Below are positions 51,189 through 61,261 of a stretch of DNA of 64,000 nt, piece after piece. Below the pieces are notes generated by a model. It did no database searches, was not told the DNA's origin, and saw nothing but the letters and a program-made list of their open reading frames with translations. This DNA is from Meiothermus sp. QL-1 (GTDB lineage: Bacteria; Deinococcota; Deinococci; Deinococcales; Thermaceae): NCBI RefSeq assembly GCF_003351145.1, contig NZ_QQSV01000010.1:27340-91339 (forward strand), given 5' to 3'. Positions within the stretch are counted from its first letter, which is position 1. The number at the start of each line of letters is the position of its first letter. A program made the position numbers and the translations under genes.

Positions 51189-51854
51189 CTAGTCGCGCCG
51201 GGCCACCGTCCAGGCCTTCTTGCCCACCCCCGGCACCTTCTCCACCCTGAAGCCTGCGGCCAAAAGCCCACGGCGGAGCTGGCCTGCCACCGAGTAGGTG
51301 GCCAGGTAGGCCCCCGGTGCGGCTGCCTCGAACAGGGCCCGGAGCACCTCGGGTTGCCAGGGCTCGGGGTTGACCCGGGGGCTGAAGGGGTCCAGGTAGA
51401 TGGCGCTGGCCCAGCCCAGGGGTAGCCGGGCCTGGCGCACGTCTTCAAAGCGCACCTCGAGCCGCCCCCACTCCCCCAAAAGCACCAGGGGACCCTCCCA
51501 GGGCCGCCAGGCCGCCCGCACCTGGGCCCAGACGGCCTGTGCCCCTTCGTCAAGGGGCAGCTCGAGCCCCTCCAGCACCTCGGCCTCCACCGGGAAGGCC
51601 TCGTAGGCCAGGTACGATAGCCTCGCCCCCCGGCCCAGGCAGTCCTCCAGGGTGGCGCGGAAATTCACCCCCAGGCCGAAGCCCACCTCGAGCACCCGGG
51701 GGGCAGGGTGCAGGTGGGTGCGGGTCTGGCGCAGGTAGAGCGCGTTGGCCTGGGTCCAGGCCCCATAGCGGGAGCTGTAGGCCTCCTGGAAGCGGGGGTG
51801 CACCAGGGTGGGCGAGCCGTCTGCGGTCAAAAGCCGCTGGTACTCAGGTTTCAA
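51189..51854 (-). CDS. mnmD: MnmD-like tRNA (5-methylaminomethyl-2-thiouridine)-methyltransferase
   Basis: 221 residues from TTG 51854. DUF752/MnmC-N fold with LLTADGSPTLVHPRFQEAYSSRYGAWTQANALYL and SAM motif VLEVGFGLGVNF (about 48). It has the YLDPFSPRVNPEPWQPEVLRAL segment (about 130) and ends in VEKVPGVGKKAWTVARR. The FAD oxidase half of MnmC is absent. It probably finishes mnm5s2U34. The start overlaps the end of the decarboxylase gene by 11 bases; longer frames would run into it. Together with mnmE it forms a tRNA U34 theme. Confidence 0.8.
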   Translation of the reverse strand: MKPEYQRLLTADGSPTLVHPRFQEAYSSRYGAWTQANALYLRQTRTHLHPAPRVLEVGFGLGVNFRATLEDCLGRGARLSYLAYEAFPVEAEVLEGLELPLDEGAQAVWAQVRAAWRPWEGPLVLLGEWGRLEVRFEDVRQARLPLGWASAIYLDPFSPRVNPEPWQPEVLRALFEAAAPGAYLATYSVAGQLRRGLLAAGFRVEKVPGVGKKAWTVARRD

Positions 51855-53268
51855 CCTCCACCCGCCTCGCTTCCTGCCGCATAAGGCGCCAAAGCGCCTC
51901 CACGTGCAAACGCTCGGTTGGTTCGGCCCCAATCGAGACCCGCACCATCCAGCGGCCCTTCAGAAGGGCCGGGGTGAGAAAGGCCCGCCCCGAGCGGTTG
52001 ACCCGCTCCACCCAGTCCAGGGTGTGCCGGTCGAGGGCCTCCGGGCCCAGGCCCCCTGGGTCGTAGCGCACACAGACGGTCTGAAGGCTGGGCGGGGCCA
52101 CCAGGGCCCAGCCCGGGGTGGCCTCGACCTGTTCGGCCAGCCAGCGGGCATTCCCTATGTCCCGCCGCAGACGGGCCTGCAGGCCTTCCACCCCCCAGTC
52201 GAGCAGGGCGAACCAGAGCTTGAGCGCCCGGAAGCGGCGGCCCAGGGGAATCCCCCAGTCCTTGTAGTTCCGCACCGCGCCTTCCACCGTAGAGCGCAGG
52301 TAGGAGGGCTGGGTGGACATGGCCCGCAGCAGGGGCTCGAGCTCGCGCAGGTACAAAAGCGAGCAGTCAAAGGCCACCCCCAGCCACTTGTGCGGGTTGA
52401 TGACCAGGGAGTGGGCCCGCTCGATGCCGGCAAAGCGTGGGCGCTCCTCGGGCAGGATCAGGGCCGAGCCGGCCATGGCCGCGTCCACGTGCAGCCACAG
52501 CCCGTACCGCTGGCAAAGCTCGGCAATCTCCTCTAGGGGATCGAAGGCCAGGGTGGCGGTGGTGCCCGCGGTGGCCACCACCGCGCAGGGCTTCCTGCCC
52601 TGGGCCAGGTCCCGCTCGATGGCGGCCTCCAGGGCCGAGGGCTTCAGGGCGTGCTGGGCGTCGGTCTCTATAAGCCGCAGGTTGTCCCGCCCGAACCCCG
52701 CCAGCAGCGCTGCCTTGGGCACCGAGCTGTGGGCCTGCTCGGAGGTGTAGACCGTGAGGGGCTTTTCCAGCGCCTGCAGTCCACCCCGCTCCTGGGCAAA
52801 GCCTGAGGCCCACTCCCGCGCGACGAGCAGCGCCACCAGGGTTCCGGTGGAGGCGGTGTCCTGGATGACCCCCTGGAAGGCCTCGGGCAGGCCGAACATC
52901 TGCCGCAGCCAGTCGGCGGTTACCTCCTCCAGCTCGGTCAGGGCTGGGCTGGCCTGCCAGGTGATGCCGTTCTGGCCCAGCCCGGTGGCCACCAGGTCGG
53001 CCAGCACCGAGGAGAGGGGGGCGTTGGAGGGGAACCAGGCGAAGAAGTGAGGGCTTTGCCAGTGGGTGAGGGCCGGCAGGAGCTGCCTGAGCCGCTCGAG
53101 CACCCCGTCCAGGCCCCCTCCTTTTTGCGGTGGGGCGGGCTCGAAGAGGGCCCGCACCGCGCCCGGGGCCACCTGGGCCCGCACCGGCAGGCCCCCAAGG
53201 CCCTGCCGGTACTCGGCTATAAAATCTATGAGGGCGTAGCCCAGCCGCTTGAACTCCTCCGGCGACAT
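51844..53268 (-). CDS. PLP-dependent decarboxylase, group II (aromatic amino acid decarboxylase type)
   Basis: 474 residues from ATG 53268. Group II decarboxylase features: THWQSPHFFAWFPSNAP (about 73), QDTASTGTLVALLVARE (about 143), HVDAAMAGSALILPEERP (about 264) and the PLP lysine in NPHKWLGVAFDCSLLYL (about 296). Similar enzymes remove CO2 from aromatic or acidic amino acids; the exact substrate cannot be told. TATGAT lies six bases before ATG 53268, rejecting the 53283 start. Confidence 0.86.
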   Translation of the reverse strand: MSPEEFKRLGYALIDFIAEYRQGLGGLPVRAQVAPGAVRALFEPAPPQKGGGLDGVLERLRQLLPALTHWQSPHFFAWFPSNAPLSSVLADLVATGLGQNGITWQASPALTELEEVTADWLRQMFGLPEAFQGVIQDTASTGTLVALLVAREWASGFAQERGGLQALEKPLTVYTSEQAHSSVPKAALLAGFGRDNLRLIETDAQHALKPSALEAAIERDLAQGRKPCAVVATAGTTATLAFDPLEEIAELCQRYGLWLHVDAAMAGSALILPEERPRFAGIERAHSLVINPHKWLGVAFDCSLLYLRELEPLLRAMSTQPSYLRSTVEGAVRNYKDWGIPLGRRFRALKLWFALLDWGVEGLQARLRRDIGNARWLAEQVEATPGWALVAPPSLQTVCVRYDPGGLGPEALDRHTLDWVERVNRSGRAFLTPALLKGRWMVRVSIGAEPTERLHVEALWRLMRQEARRVEVET

Positions 53269-53309
53269 GCCCGCATCATACATGCCATTGGGCGGGTAGA
53301 ATGGCGCCC

Positions 53310-54871
<1,562 letters not shown>

Positions 54872-54879
54872 CCGAGAGA

Positions 54880-54903
54880 AGGCCGGGCCCGCGGGCCCGG
54901 CCT
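54880..54903. terminator. 24-bp palindrome between serS and thx
   Basis: AGGCCGGGCCCG and its exact reverse complement form a perfect palindrome between two convergent genes (serS ends 54871, thx ends 54909). No long T tract follows on either side, but the stem would be very stable. A bidirectional termination or transcript-end role is likely. Confidence 0.6.
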
Positions 54904-54908
54904 AGGCT

Positions 54909-54989
54909 CTACTTCTTGCGCGGGCGGTATTTGCCGTAAGAGCCCCGGAAAATCTTGCCGCGACGGGTACGACGATCTCCTTTGCCCAT
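54909..54989 (-). CDS. 30S ribosomal protein THX
   Basis: 26 residues from ATG 54989 to TAG 54911-54909. The sequence begins MGKGDRRTRRGKIF and ends YRPRKK, matching my memory of Thermus THX, a tiny basic protein in the top of the small-subunit head. It has a GAGG ribosome site after the rpsT stop (nine bases between genes), so it is the second gene of an rpsT-thx operon. Too short for standard gene finding. A strong marker of the Thermus group. Confidence 0.93.
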   Translation of the reverse strand: MGKGDRRTRRGKIFRGSYGKYRPRKK

Positions 54990-54998
54990 GGCCGACCT

Positions 54999-55292
54999 CT
55001 AGGCTTTGGCCCCCTGAAGGAGCTGGTAGACCTTGCTCATCAGGCGCGACTTACGGCGGCTGGCCGCGTTTTTGTGCAGGGTGGAGCCTTTGGCCGCCTT
55101 ATCAATCAGGCTTTCGGCGTAGCGCATGACCCGCAGGGCTTCCTCGGCGTTGCCCTGCTGGGCCAGGGCCACCGCTTTCTTGCTCACCGTCTTGATGGCC
55201 GACATCTTGGACTTGTTGCGCAGCCGCCGCTTGAGCGACTGGCGGTGGCGCTTCATGGCCGAAGGGTTGCGAGCGGTTTTCTTCTGTGCCAT
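54999..55292 (-). CDS. rpsT: 30S ribosomal protein S20
   Basis: 97 residues, very basic: [39 protein letters not shown], with the typical [21 protein letters not shown] end of S20. Binds 16S rRNA early in assembly. Leader: TAGATT lies about 35 bases upstream, and GGAG is six bases before ATG 55292. Co-transcribed with thx. Confidence 0.96.
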   Translation of the reverse strand: MAQKKTARNPSAMKRHRQSLKRRLRNKSKMSAIKTVSKKAVALAQQGNAEEALRVMRYAESLIDKAAKGSTLHKNAASRRKSRLMSKVYQLLQGAKA

Positions 55293-55346
55293 AGTTCTCC
55301 AAACAGCAAACCATCCATCAATCTAGCACACCATCTGCCCCTATGG

Positions 55347-56471
55347 CTAGGGCTTTAGCCCCGGCCAGTCGAGGGGCCGCTCGGCGAGGCCCAGCCGCCA
55401 GGCCACCCCCTGGGCGCAGCGCTCTGCTGCCCGGCCGTCGCCGTAGGGGTTGGGCCGGTTTCGCATGGCCGAAAGCGCGGCCTCATCGGAGAGCAGGTGG
55501 TGCACGGTGGCAAAGACCTGCTCAGGGTCGGTGCCGGCCAGCTTCAGCGCCCCCACCGCCAGCCCCTCGGGCCGTTCGGTCACGTTGCGCAGCACCACCA
55601 CCGGCACTCCCAGGGTGGCCCCGCTTTCCTGGACCCCCCCGGAGTCGGTCACGAGGAGGGCAGAGCGCTTCATCAAGGCGGCCATGGTGCCGAAGTCCAG
55701 CGGCTCCAGCAGGCTGAAGTTGGAGAGCCCGGAAAGCTGCGGGTAGACCGCCTCGCGCACCGCCGGGTTCAGGTGGACTGGGTAGACGAAGTGGCACTCG
55801 GGGTGGGCCTGGGCCACCCGGGCCAGGGCGGCGGCCAGCCGCGACATTATCGGCAGGTTTTCCCGCCGGTGCATGGTCACGGTTACGATGCGCTTACCCG
55901 CCGGTAGGGGGGGCGGGGTGCCCCGCTGGCTGGCGTAGAGCACCGCGTCCACCTCGGTCTGTCCGGTGACGATGATGCTCTCCTCGGGCTTGCCCTCCCG
56001 CAACAGGTTGGCCCGGGCGGTGGGGGTGGGGGGCAGGTCGAGGTCGGTCAGCACGTCGGTCAGGCGGCGGTTGGCCTCCTCCGGGAAGGGCTCTTGCAGG
56101 TTGAAGCTGCGCAGCCCCGCCTCCACGTGGGCCACCGGGATGCCCTCGAAGAAGGCCGCCAGGGTCACGGCAAAGGTGGTCAGGGTATCGCCGTGGACCA
56201 TCACGTAGTCGGCCTTTAGCTCCCTGAGCTTCTGGGCTGCGGCCGGCACGATGCGCCCCATCAGCTCGGGGAGGCTCTGGCGCTCGGTCATGACCTGCAG
56301 GTCGGTGTCGGGCACCAGGCCGAAGACCCGGAGGGCGTCCTCGAGCTGGGTGCGGTGCTGCCCGGTGGAGAGGAGCACGCTCTTTACAGGCTGCCGCCGC
56401 AGGGCAAAGATAACCGGGGCCATCTTGATGGCTTCGGGCCGGGTACCAAAGGCGACGATGACCCGCTTCAT
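55347..56471 (-). CDS. wecB: UDP-N-acetylglucosamine 2-epimerase (non-hydrolysing)
   Basis: 374 residues. [18 protein letters not shown] near the start, [44 protein letters not shown] (about 94), [13 protein letters not shown] (about 130), TMHRRENL (about 205) and [27 protein letters not shown] (about 285). It makes UDP-ManNAc for surface polysaccharide. Its first base overlaps the gyrA stop by four bases, an unusual partner for gyrA. rpsT follows 54 bases downstream with its own promoter. Confidence 0.95.
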   Translation of the reverse strand: MKRVIVAFGTRPEAIKMAPVIFALRRQPVKSVLLSTGQHRTQLEDALRVFGLVPDTDLQVMTERQSLPELMGRIVPAAAQKLRELKADYVMVHGDTLTTFAVTLAAFFEGIPVAHVEAGLRSFNLQEPFPEEANRRLTDVLTDLDLPPTPTARANLLREGKPEESIIVTGQTEVDAVLYASQRGTPPPLPAGKRIVTVTMHRRENLPIMSRLAAALARVAQAHPECHFVYPVHLNPAVREAVYPQLSGLSNFSLLEPLDFGTMAALMKRSALLVTDSGGVQESGATLGVPVVVLRNVTERPEGLAVGALKLAGTDPEQVFATVHHLLSDEAALSAMRNRPNPYGDGRAAERCAQGVAWRLGLAERPLDWPGLKP

Positions 56472-58891
56472 GCTTCGTCCTGCGGGGCCACCACAAAGGC
56501 CGAGGCCAGCTCGTCTCCTTCGGCCAGGCTCATGACCCTGACCCCGCTGGTGGCCCGGCCGTAGCGGGCGATCTCGGCCACCTTGGTGCGGATGGCGATG
56601 CCCCTTTTGGAGAGCACCAGCAGGTCCTCGTTGCCCCGCACCCAGAGCAGGGCCGCCAGATGCCCCACCTTTTCGTTGGTGTTGAAGGTGATGACCCCCA
56701 TCCCGCCCCGGCCCTGGCGGGGGTATTCCGAGATGGGGGTGCGCTTGCCGTAGCCCTGGCTGCCCACCGCCAGCACCTCGCCTTCCTCCCCCTTCAGCAC
56801 CACCAGCGAGACCACCCGGTCGGCCCGCCCCTCCTTGAAGCGGATGCCGGTCACCCCCTGGCTGGCCCGTCCGGTGGCCCGCACCTCTGAGAGGGCAAAG
56901 CGGATGGCCTGCCCGCTTTGGGTGGCCAGCATGACCTCGTCGTTCTCCTGCGCGATGGCCACGCCCACCAGGGCGTCGTTCTCGAGCAGGTTGATGGCAA
57001 TCAGGCCCGCACTGGTCAGGTTCTGGTACTCGCGGATGGCGGTTTTTTTGATGAGCCCGTTGCGGGTAGCGAAGACGAAGTACCCCTCCTGGTCCAGCTC
57101 GCGTACGCTGAGGAGGGCGGCCACCTCTTCACCCTCCTGCAGGGGCAGTAGGCTCACCACATGGGTGCCCCGGGCCTGGCGGCTGGCCTCGGGCAGCTCG
57201 CGGACCTTCTCGGCGTAGACCCGTCCCCGGCTGGTGAAAACCAGCAGGGTGTCGTGCATGGAGGCCACGAAGACCGAGATGGCCTCGTCCTCCTCCCTGG
57301 TCTTGCCGGCCTGGGCCCCCACCCCGCCCCGGCCCTGGGCCCGGTAGGCCTCGAGCGGGGTGCGCTTGATGAAGCCCTGGGCGGTGAGGGTGATCACCAT
57401 GGGCTCGTCCTCGACCAGGTCCTCCGGGCTGAAGCCCTCCTCGAACTCGGTGATCTGGGTGCGGCGGGGGTCGGCGTACTTTTGCTTGATGGCCAAAAGC
57501 TCGTCCTTGACCACCTGCCAAAGCCGCTGCTCGTCCTCCAGGATGGCCCTGAGCCGGGCGATTTCCTCGGTAAGCGACCGGTACTCCTCCTCCAGTTTGC
57601 TCCGCTCCAGCCCCACCAGCCGTTGCAGGCGCATGTCCAGGATGGCCTGGGCCTGCACCTCGCTCAGGCTAAAGCGCTCCATGAGGCCGCGGCGGGCCTC
57701 GGCGGCGTCCTGCGAACCGCGGATGAGGGCAATCACCGCGTCGATGTGGTCCAGGGCAACCAGGAGCCCCTCCAGGATGTGGGCCCGCTCGAGGGCCTTG
57801 CGCAGCTCGAACTGGGTGCGCCTCTGGACCACCTCCCTGCGGTGGTCGAGGTAGTGGCGCATGAGCTCCAGCAAGGTGAGCACCCTGGGCTCGCCTTTCA
57901 CGATGGCCAGAAGGTTCACGGTGAAGCTGGTCTGCAGGCGGGAGTGCTTGTAGAGCTTGTTGAGCACCACCTGGGGGTTGGCCCCCCGCTTGAGCTCCAC
58001 CGCAATGCGCAGGCCCTGCCGGTCGGACTCGTCGCGCAAGGCCGCGATGTCCTCAATTACCTTGTTGCGCACCAGGCCGGCAATCTGGGCAATCAGGTCA
58101 GCCTTGTTGACCTGGTAGGGGATCTCGGTGAAGACCAGCATGGGCCGCCCGTTTTTTTCCTCGTGGCGCACCCGGGCCCGCACCTTGAGGCTCCCCCGAC
58201 CCGTGGCGTAGGCCTCCTTGATGCCGCGGCGGGAGAGCTTGCCCCCGGTAGGAAAGTCGGGCCCCGGCAGCACCCGCATCACCTCCTCCAGGGTGAGGCT
58301 GGGGTTGTCAATCATCTGCAACAGGGCCTCCACCACCTCCCCCAGGTTGTGGGGCGGCAGGCTGGTGGCCATGCCCACCGCGATGCCGGCCGAGCCGTTG
58401 GCCAGCAGGTTGGGGAAGGCCGCCGGGAGCACCTCGGGCTGGGTCTGGGTGCCGTCGTAGTTGGGCACGAAAGGCACCGTCTCCTTGTCCAGGTCCTGCA
58501 AGAGCTCCAGGCCTACCGGCGAGAGCCGGGCCTCGGTGTAGCGCTGGGCGGCCGGGGGGTCGCCGTCCAGCGAGCCGAAATTGCCCTGGCCGTCAATCAG
58601 GGGGTAGCGCAGGTTCCAGGGCTGGGCCATGCGCACCAGGGTGTCGTAGATGGCCGCATCGCCGTGGGGGTGGAACTTCCCCATCACCTCGCCCACAATC
58701 TTGGCGCTCTTGACGTGTTTGCGGTTGGGCAGCACCCCGTCCTGGTAGGCCCCGTAGAGGATGCGGCGCTGGACCGGCTTCAGGCCATCGCGCACGTCGG
58801 GCAGCGCCCGGTCCACGATGACCGACATGGCGTAGTTGATGAAGCTTTGTTTGACCTCGTCGGTAATTTCTACTGGAAGAACCTGGGACAT
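56468..58891 (-). CDS. gyrA: DNA gyrase subunit A
   Basis: 807 residues. Active-site Tyr in [10 protein letters not shown] (about 118), [47 protein letters not shown] (about 75) and five or six C-terminal beta-pinwheel blades with the GyrA box variant [10 protein letters not shown] (about 525). The quinolone position equivalent to E. coli Ser83 is Ala. Gyrase introduces negative supercoils. ATG 58891 has a strong GGAGAGGTGA site. The leader holds a U-tract hairpin; wecB overlaps the stop. Confidence 0.97.
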   Translation of the reverse strand: MSQVLPVEITDEVKQSFINYAMSVIVDRALPDVRDGLKPVQRRILYGAYQDGVLPNRKHVKSAKIVGEVMGKFHPHGDAAIYDTLVRMAQPWNLRYPLIDGQGNFGSLDGDPPAAQRYTEARLSPVGLELLQDLDKETVPFVPNYDGTQTQPEVLPAAFPNLLANGSAGIAVGMATSLPPHNLGEVVEALLQMIDNPSLTLEEVMRVLPGPDFPTGGKLSRRGIKEAYATGRGSLKVRARVRHEEKNGRPMLVFTEIPYQVNKADLIAQIAGLVRNKVIEDIAALRDESDRQGLRIAVELKRGANPQVVLNKLYKHSRLQTSFTVNLLAIVKGEPRVLTLLELMRHYLDHRREVVQRRTQFELRKALERAHILEGLLVALDHIDAVIALIRGSQDAAEARRGLMERFSLSEVQAQAILDMRLQRLVGLERSKLEEEYRSLTEEIARLRAILEDEQRLWQVVKDELLAIKQKYADPRRTQITEFEEGFSPEDLVEDEPMVITLTAQGFIKRTPLEAYRAQGRGGVGAQAGKTREEDEAISVFVASMHDTLLVFTSRGRVYAEKVRELPEASRQARGTHVVSLLPLQEGEEVAALLSVRELDQEGYFVFATRNGLIKKTAIREYQNLTSAGLIAINLLENDALVGVAIAQENDEVMLATQSGQAIRFALSEVRATGRASQGVTGIRFKEGRADRVVSLVVLKGEEGEVLAVGSQGYGKRTPISEYPRQGRGGMGVITFNTNEKVGHLAALLWVRGNEDLLVLSKRGIAIRTKVAEIARYGRATSGVRVMSLAEGDELASAFVVAPQDEA

Positions 58892-58908
58892 TCACCTCTC
58901 CTGGGCAC

Positions 58909-58930
58909 AAAAAAGGCGCTCTGAAGCGCC
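58909..58930 (-). terminator. U-tract hairpin inside the gyrA leader
   Basis: On the minus strand GGCGCT, loop TCAG, AGCGCC (58930-58915) is followed directly by TTTTTT (58914-58909). It lies between the TATAAT box and the gyrA start, about 5 bases after the likely transcription start. No minus-strand gene lies upstream that it could terminate. Confidence 0.7.
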
Positions 58931-58941
58931 CCGCCTTGGCA

Positions 58942-58947
58942 ATTATA
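58942..58947 (-). promoter_or_regulatory. -10 box of gyrA
   Basis: TATAAT at 58947-58942 on the minus strand, a perfect -10 element. No TTGACA-like box is present at the -35 position; instead the 24-bp palindrome covers that region. The predicted start near 58935 gives a 45-base leader. Confidence 0.65.
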
Positions 58948-58956
58948 CCCGAAGAC

Positions 58957-58980
58957 CTTACCCCAGCCGGCTGGGGTAAG
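58957..58980. promoter_or_regulatory. 24-bp perfect palindrome in the gyrA/AEC divergent promoter region
   Basis: CTTACCCCAGCC followed by its exact reverse complement. It covers the -35 region of gyrA (minus strand) and its right end overlaps the TAAGCT box (58977-58982) of the transporter gene. Such a site could be an operator controlling both genes, possibly a dyad-symmetric regulator site. No regulator gene is adjacent. Confidence 0.6.
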
Positions 58981-58991
58981 CTAACCCAAGT

Positions 58992-59885
58992 ATGGAAGCC
59001 CTGCTCCAGACCATCGTGCCTGTGGCCTTCATCGTTCTCACGGGCTACTGGGTGGGCAAGCGCATCGACTTTGACCTGCAAACCCTTTCCAAACTTTCCA
59101 TCTACGTGTTGGTGCCGGTTTTGATTTTCGACGCCATGCTGCGGGCCGAGCTGACCGGGGCCAGCGTGCTGGGGATTACCCTGGCCTTCTTTCTCTCCTC
59201 CGCGGGGCTTTACCTGCTGGCCCTCTTGTGGGCCCGCTGGCAGGGGCTGGGGCCGGACGCCACCAAGACCCTGGTGGCTTCGGCCACCTTTCCAAACTCG
59301 GGCAACATGGGCCTCTCGCTCACCTTCTTCGCCCTGGGCCAGCCAGGGCTCGATCGGGCCATTGTCTTCTTCATTGCCAGCAGCGTGCTGATGTTCGGCC
59401 TGGGTCCGGCCTTTCTGCGCGGGGGGGGGCTTTTGCAAAGCCTGCTCTTCACCCTAAGGCTGCCCCTTTTCTGGGCTTTGGCAGGGGGGCTTCTGGTGCG
59501 GGGGCTTTCCATTCCGCTGCCTTTAGGGCTGGACGAGGGGGTGCACCTCCTGGGCCAGGCCTGCATCCCGGTAATGCTGCTCACGCTGGGCATCCAGATT
59601 GCCCGTTCCAAGCCGGAGTGGGGGCCCTTCGAGCTGCAGGCCAGCGGGCTGCGCCTGCTGGCGGCCCCTCTTTTGGCGGGGGCGGCCGGCTGGCTTTTGG
59701 GGCTGGAGCGGTTGGACATCCAGGTGCTGGTGCTGCAGAGCGCCATGCCCATCGCGGTCAACGCGTTCTTGATGGCGGGTGAGTTTGGCGGGGATGGCCC
59801 CAGGGCGGCGCGGGCGGTGGTGCTCTCCTCGGTCCTTTCCTTCGCCACCTTGCCGTTGGTGCTCCTGGCGATCGGGGTGGGCTAG
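58992..59885 (+). CDS. AEC-family (auxin efflux carrier type) transporter
   Basis: 297 residues, mostly hydrophobic with about 10 membrane segments. AEC features: TLSKLSIYVLVPVLIFDAML (about 30), SATFPNSGNMGLSLTFFALGQPGLDRA (about 95) and QSAMPIAVNAFLMAGEFGGD (about 255). Members move organic acids or similar anions. TAAGCT lies nine bases before ATG 58992, so probably leaderless. It starts a run of plus-strand genes with coaE two bases downstream. Confidence 0.85.
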   Translation: MEALLQTIVPVAFIVLTGYWVGKRIDFDLQTLSKLSIYVLVPVLIFDAMLRAELTGASVLGITLAFFLSSAGLYLLALLWARWQGLGPDATKTLVASATFPNSGNMGLSLTFFALGQPGLDRAIVFFIASSVLMFGLGPAFLRGGGLLQSLLFTLRLPLFWALAGGLLVRGLSIPLPLGLDEGVHLLGQACIPVMLLTLGIQIARSKPEWGPFELQASGLRLLAAPLLAGAAGWLLGLERLDIQVLVLQSAMPIAVNAFLMAGEFGGDGPRAARAVVLSSVLSFATLPLVLLAIGVG

Positions 59886-59887
59886 GC

Positions 59888-60466
59888 ATGCGGCTGATTG
59901 GGCTTACCGGGAGCATTGGCAGTGGCAAGAGCACCGTGGGGGCGCTATTGCGGGAGCTGGGGGTGGTGGTGTTGGACGCAGACCGGCTGGCCCGCGAGGG
60001 GGCCGAGGTGTTTGAGGCGGAGATCTGCCGGATGTTTCCCGAGGTCTGCCGGGAAGGGCGGGTGGACCGGCGGGCCCTAGCCCAGCGGGTATTTGCCGAC
60101 GAGGCAGCGCGCAGGCGGCTCGAGGCCCTGCTCCATCCCTACGTGCGCCGCCGGCTAGAGGAGGAGACCGAGCGCGCCCGGGCGGCCGGCCAGGCCCTGG
60201 TGGTGCAGGAGATTCCCCTTCTGTTCGAAAGCGGGCGGGAGGGAGAGTTTGAAGGGGTGCTGGTGGTGGCCGCGCCCGAGGCCCTGCGCAGGGCCCGGGT
60301 CATGGCCCGCAGCGGGCTTTCTGCCGCCGAGTTCGAGGCCCGGGACCAGGCCCAGATGCCGCAGGCGGAGAAGCTCAGGCGGGCGCGCTGGGTCATCTGG
60401 AACGACGCCGACCTCGATACCCTCCGCCGCCGGGTGAAGGCCTGGTACAAGGAGGTGCTGGGGTGA
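59888..60466 (+). CDS. coaE: Dephospho-CoA kinase
   Basis: 192 residues. P-loop GLTGSIGSGKSTVGALL at the start, DADRLAREG (about 30), LHPYVRRRL (about 81) and VVQEIPLLFESG (about 103), all CoaE hallmarks. It phosphorylates dephospho-CoA, the last step of CoA synthesis. The stop overlaps the next GTG by four bases. Confidence 0.93.
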   Translation: MRLIGLTGSIGSGKSTVGALLRELGVVVLDADRLAREGAEVFEAEICRMFPEVCREGRVDRRALAQRVFADEAARRRLEALLHPYVRRRLEEETERARAAGQALVVQEIPLLFESGREGEFEGVLVVAAPEALRRARVMARSGLSAAEFEARDQAQMPQAEKLRRARWVIWNDADLDTLRRRVKAWYKEVLG

Positions 60467-61257
60467 GGATTGTGCACGACTGGCTGGGGCCGCTAGAGCT
60501 CCCCGACGAGCCCCGCCGCATCGTCTCGCTGGCCCCCAACGCCACCGAGACCCTTTTCGCCCTGGGCCTGGGGGGGCGGGTGGTAGGGCGGAGTGCTTTT
60601 TGCTACCGGCCGGCGGGGGTGCTGGCGCTGCCGGTGGTCTCGAGCTACACCCGGGTGCGCTGGGAGCTTTTGGAGGCCTTGCGGCCTGAGTTGGTGCTGG
60701 TGAGCACCGGGGTGCAGCGGGAGCTGCTTCAGACCCTTTGGCAGCGAGGGTTTCCCCTCTACCCCGTTCCCCTGCCGCAGAGCCCCTACGGGATCATGGA
60801 GAACGTGGTGCTTTTGGGGGCCCTCCTGGGGGTGCCGGAGGCGGCCACCGCGCTGGCCCACCGGCTTGGCGAGCGCTACGCTGCGCTGTACGGCGCCCTG
60901 CCTTCCAGGCGGGTCTACCTCGAGTTCGACCTGGGCGGCCCCATCACGGTGGGGCGGGGGAGCTACGTGGGCGAGGCCTTGCGTCACCTGGGGCTGAAGA
61001 ACATCTTCGCCGACCATCCCCAAAGCTACTTTGCACCCCCACTGGCCGAGGTACCCGGGCGGGCCCCGGAGCTCTTCATCTACGAGCCCAAGCCCCACCG
61101 CGCCAGGGCACGGGAAAAGGCCGAACGCCTGCTGGCCGAGCGGGGCTGGCAGGGCCCCTTGGTGGTGACCGGGGGGGATGAGCTGGCCCACTACGGGCCC
61201 CTGTTCTTCGCCTACCTAGAGCGGCTGGTGGCGCAAATTCGGGCGGTGCTAGACTAG
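60463..61257 (+). CDS. BtuF-like (helical-backbone metal receptor) binding protein without signal peptide
   Basis: 264 residues. PRRIVSLAPNATETLFALGLGGRVVGRSAFCYRPAG near the start, LRPELVLVSTGVQRELL (about 67), LGVPEAATALAHRLGERY and VTVGRGSYVGEALRHLGLKNIF-like features (about 155) are class III substrate-binding protein marks (BtuF, FepB type). No signal peptide is present, and GTG 60463 overlaps coaE, so the protein is probably cytoplasmic. A corrinoid or siderophore binding role is possible; the lack of an ABC permease is odd. Confidence 0.72.
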   Translation: MRIVHDWLGPLELPDEPRRIVSLAPNATETLFALGLGGRVVGRSAFCYRPAGVLALPVVSSYTRVRWELLEALRPELVLVSTGVQRELLQTLWQRGFPLYPVPLPQSPYGIMENVVLLGALLGVPEAATALAHRLGERYAALYGALPSRRVYLEFDLGGPITVGRGSYVGEALRHLGLKNIFADHPQSYFAPPLAEVPGRAPELFIYEPKPHRARAREKAERLLAERGWQGPLVVTGGDELAHYGPLFFAYLERLVAQIRAVLD

Positions 61258-61261
61258 GGCC

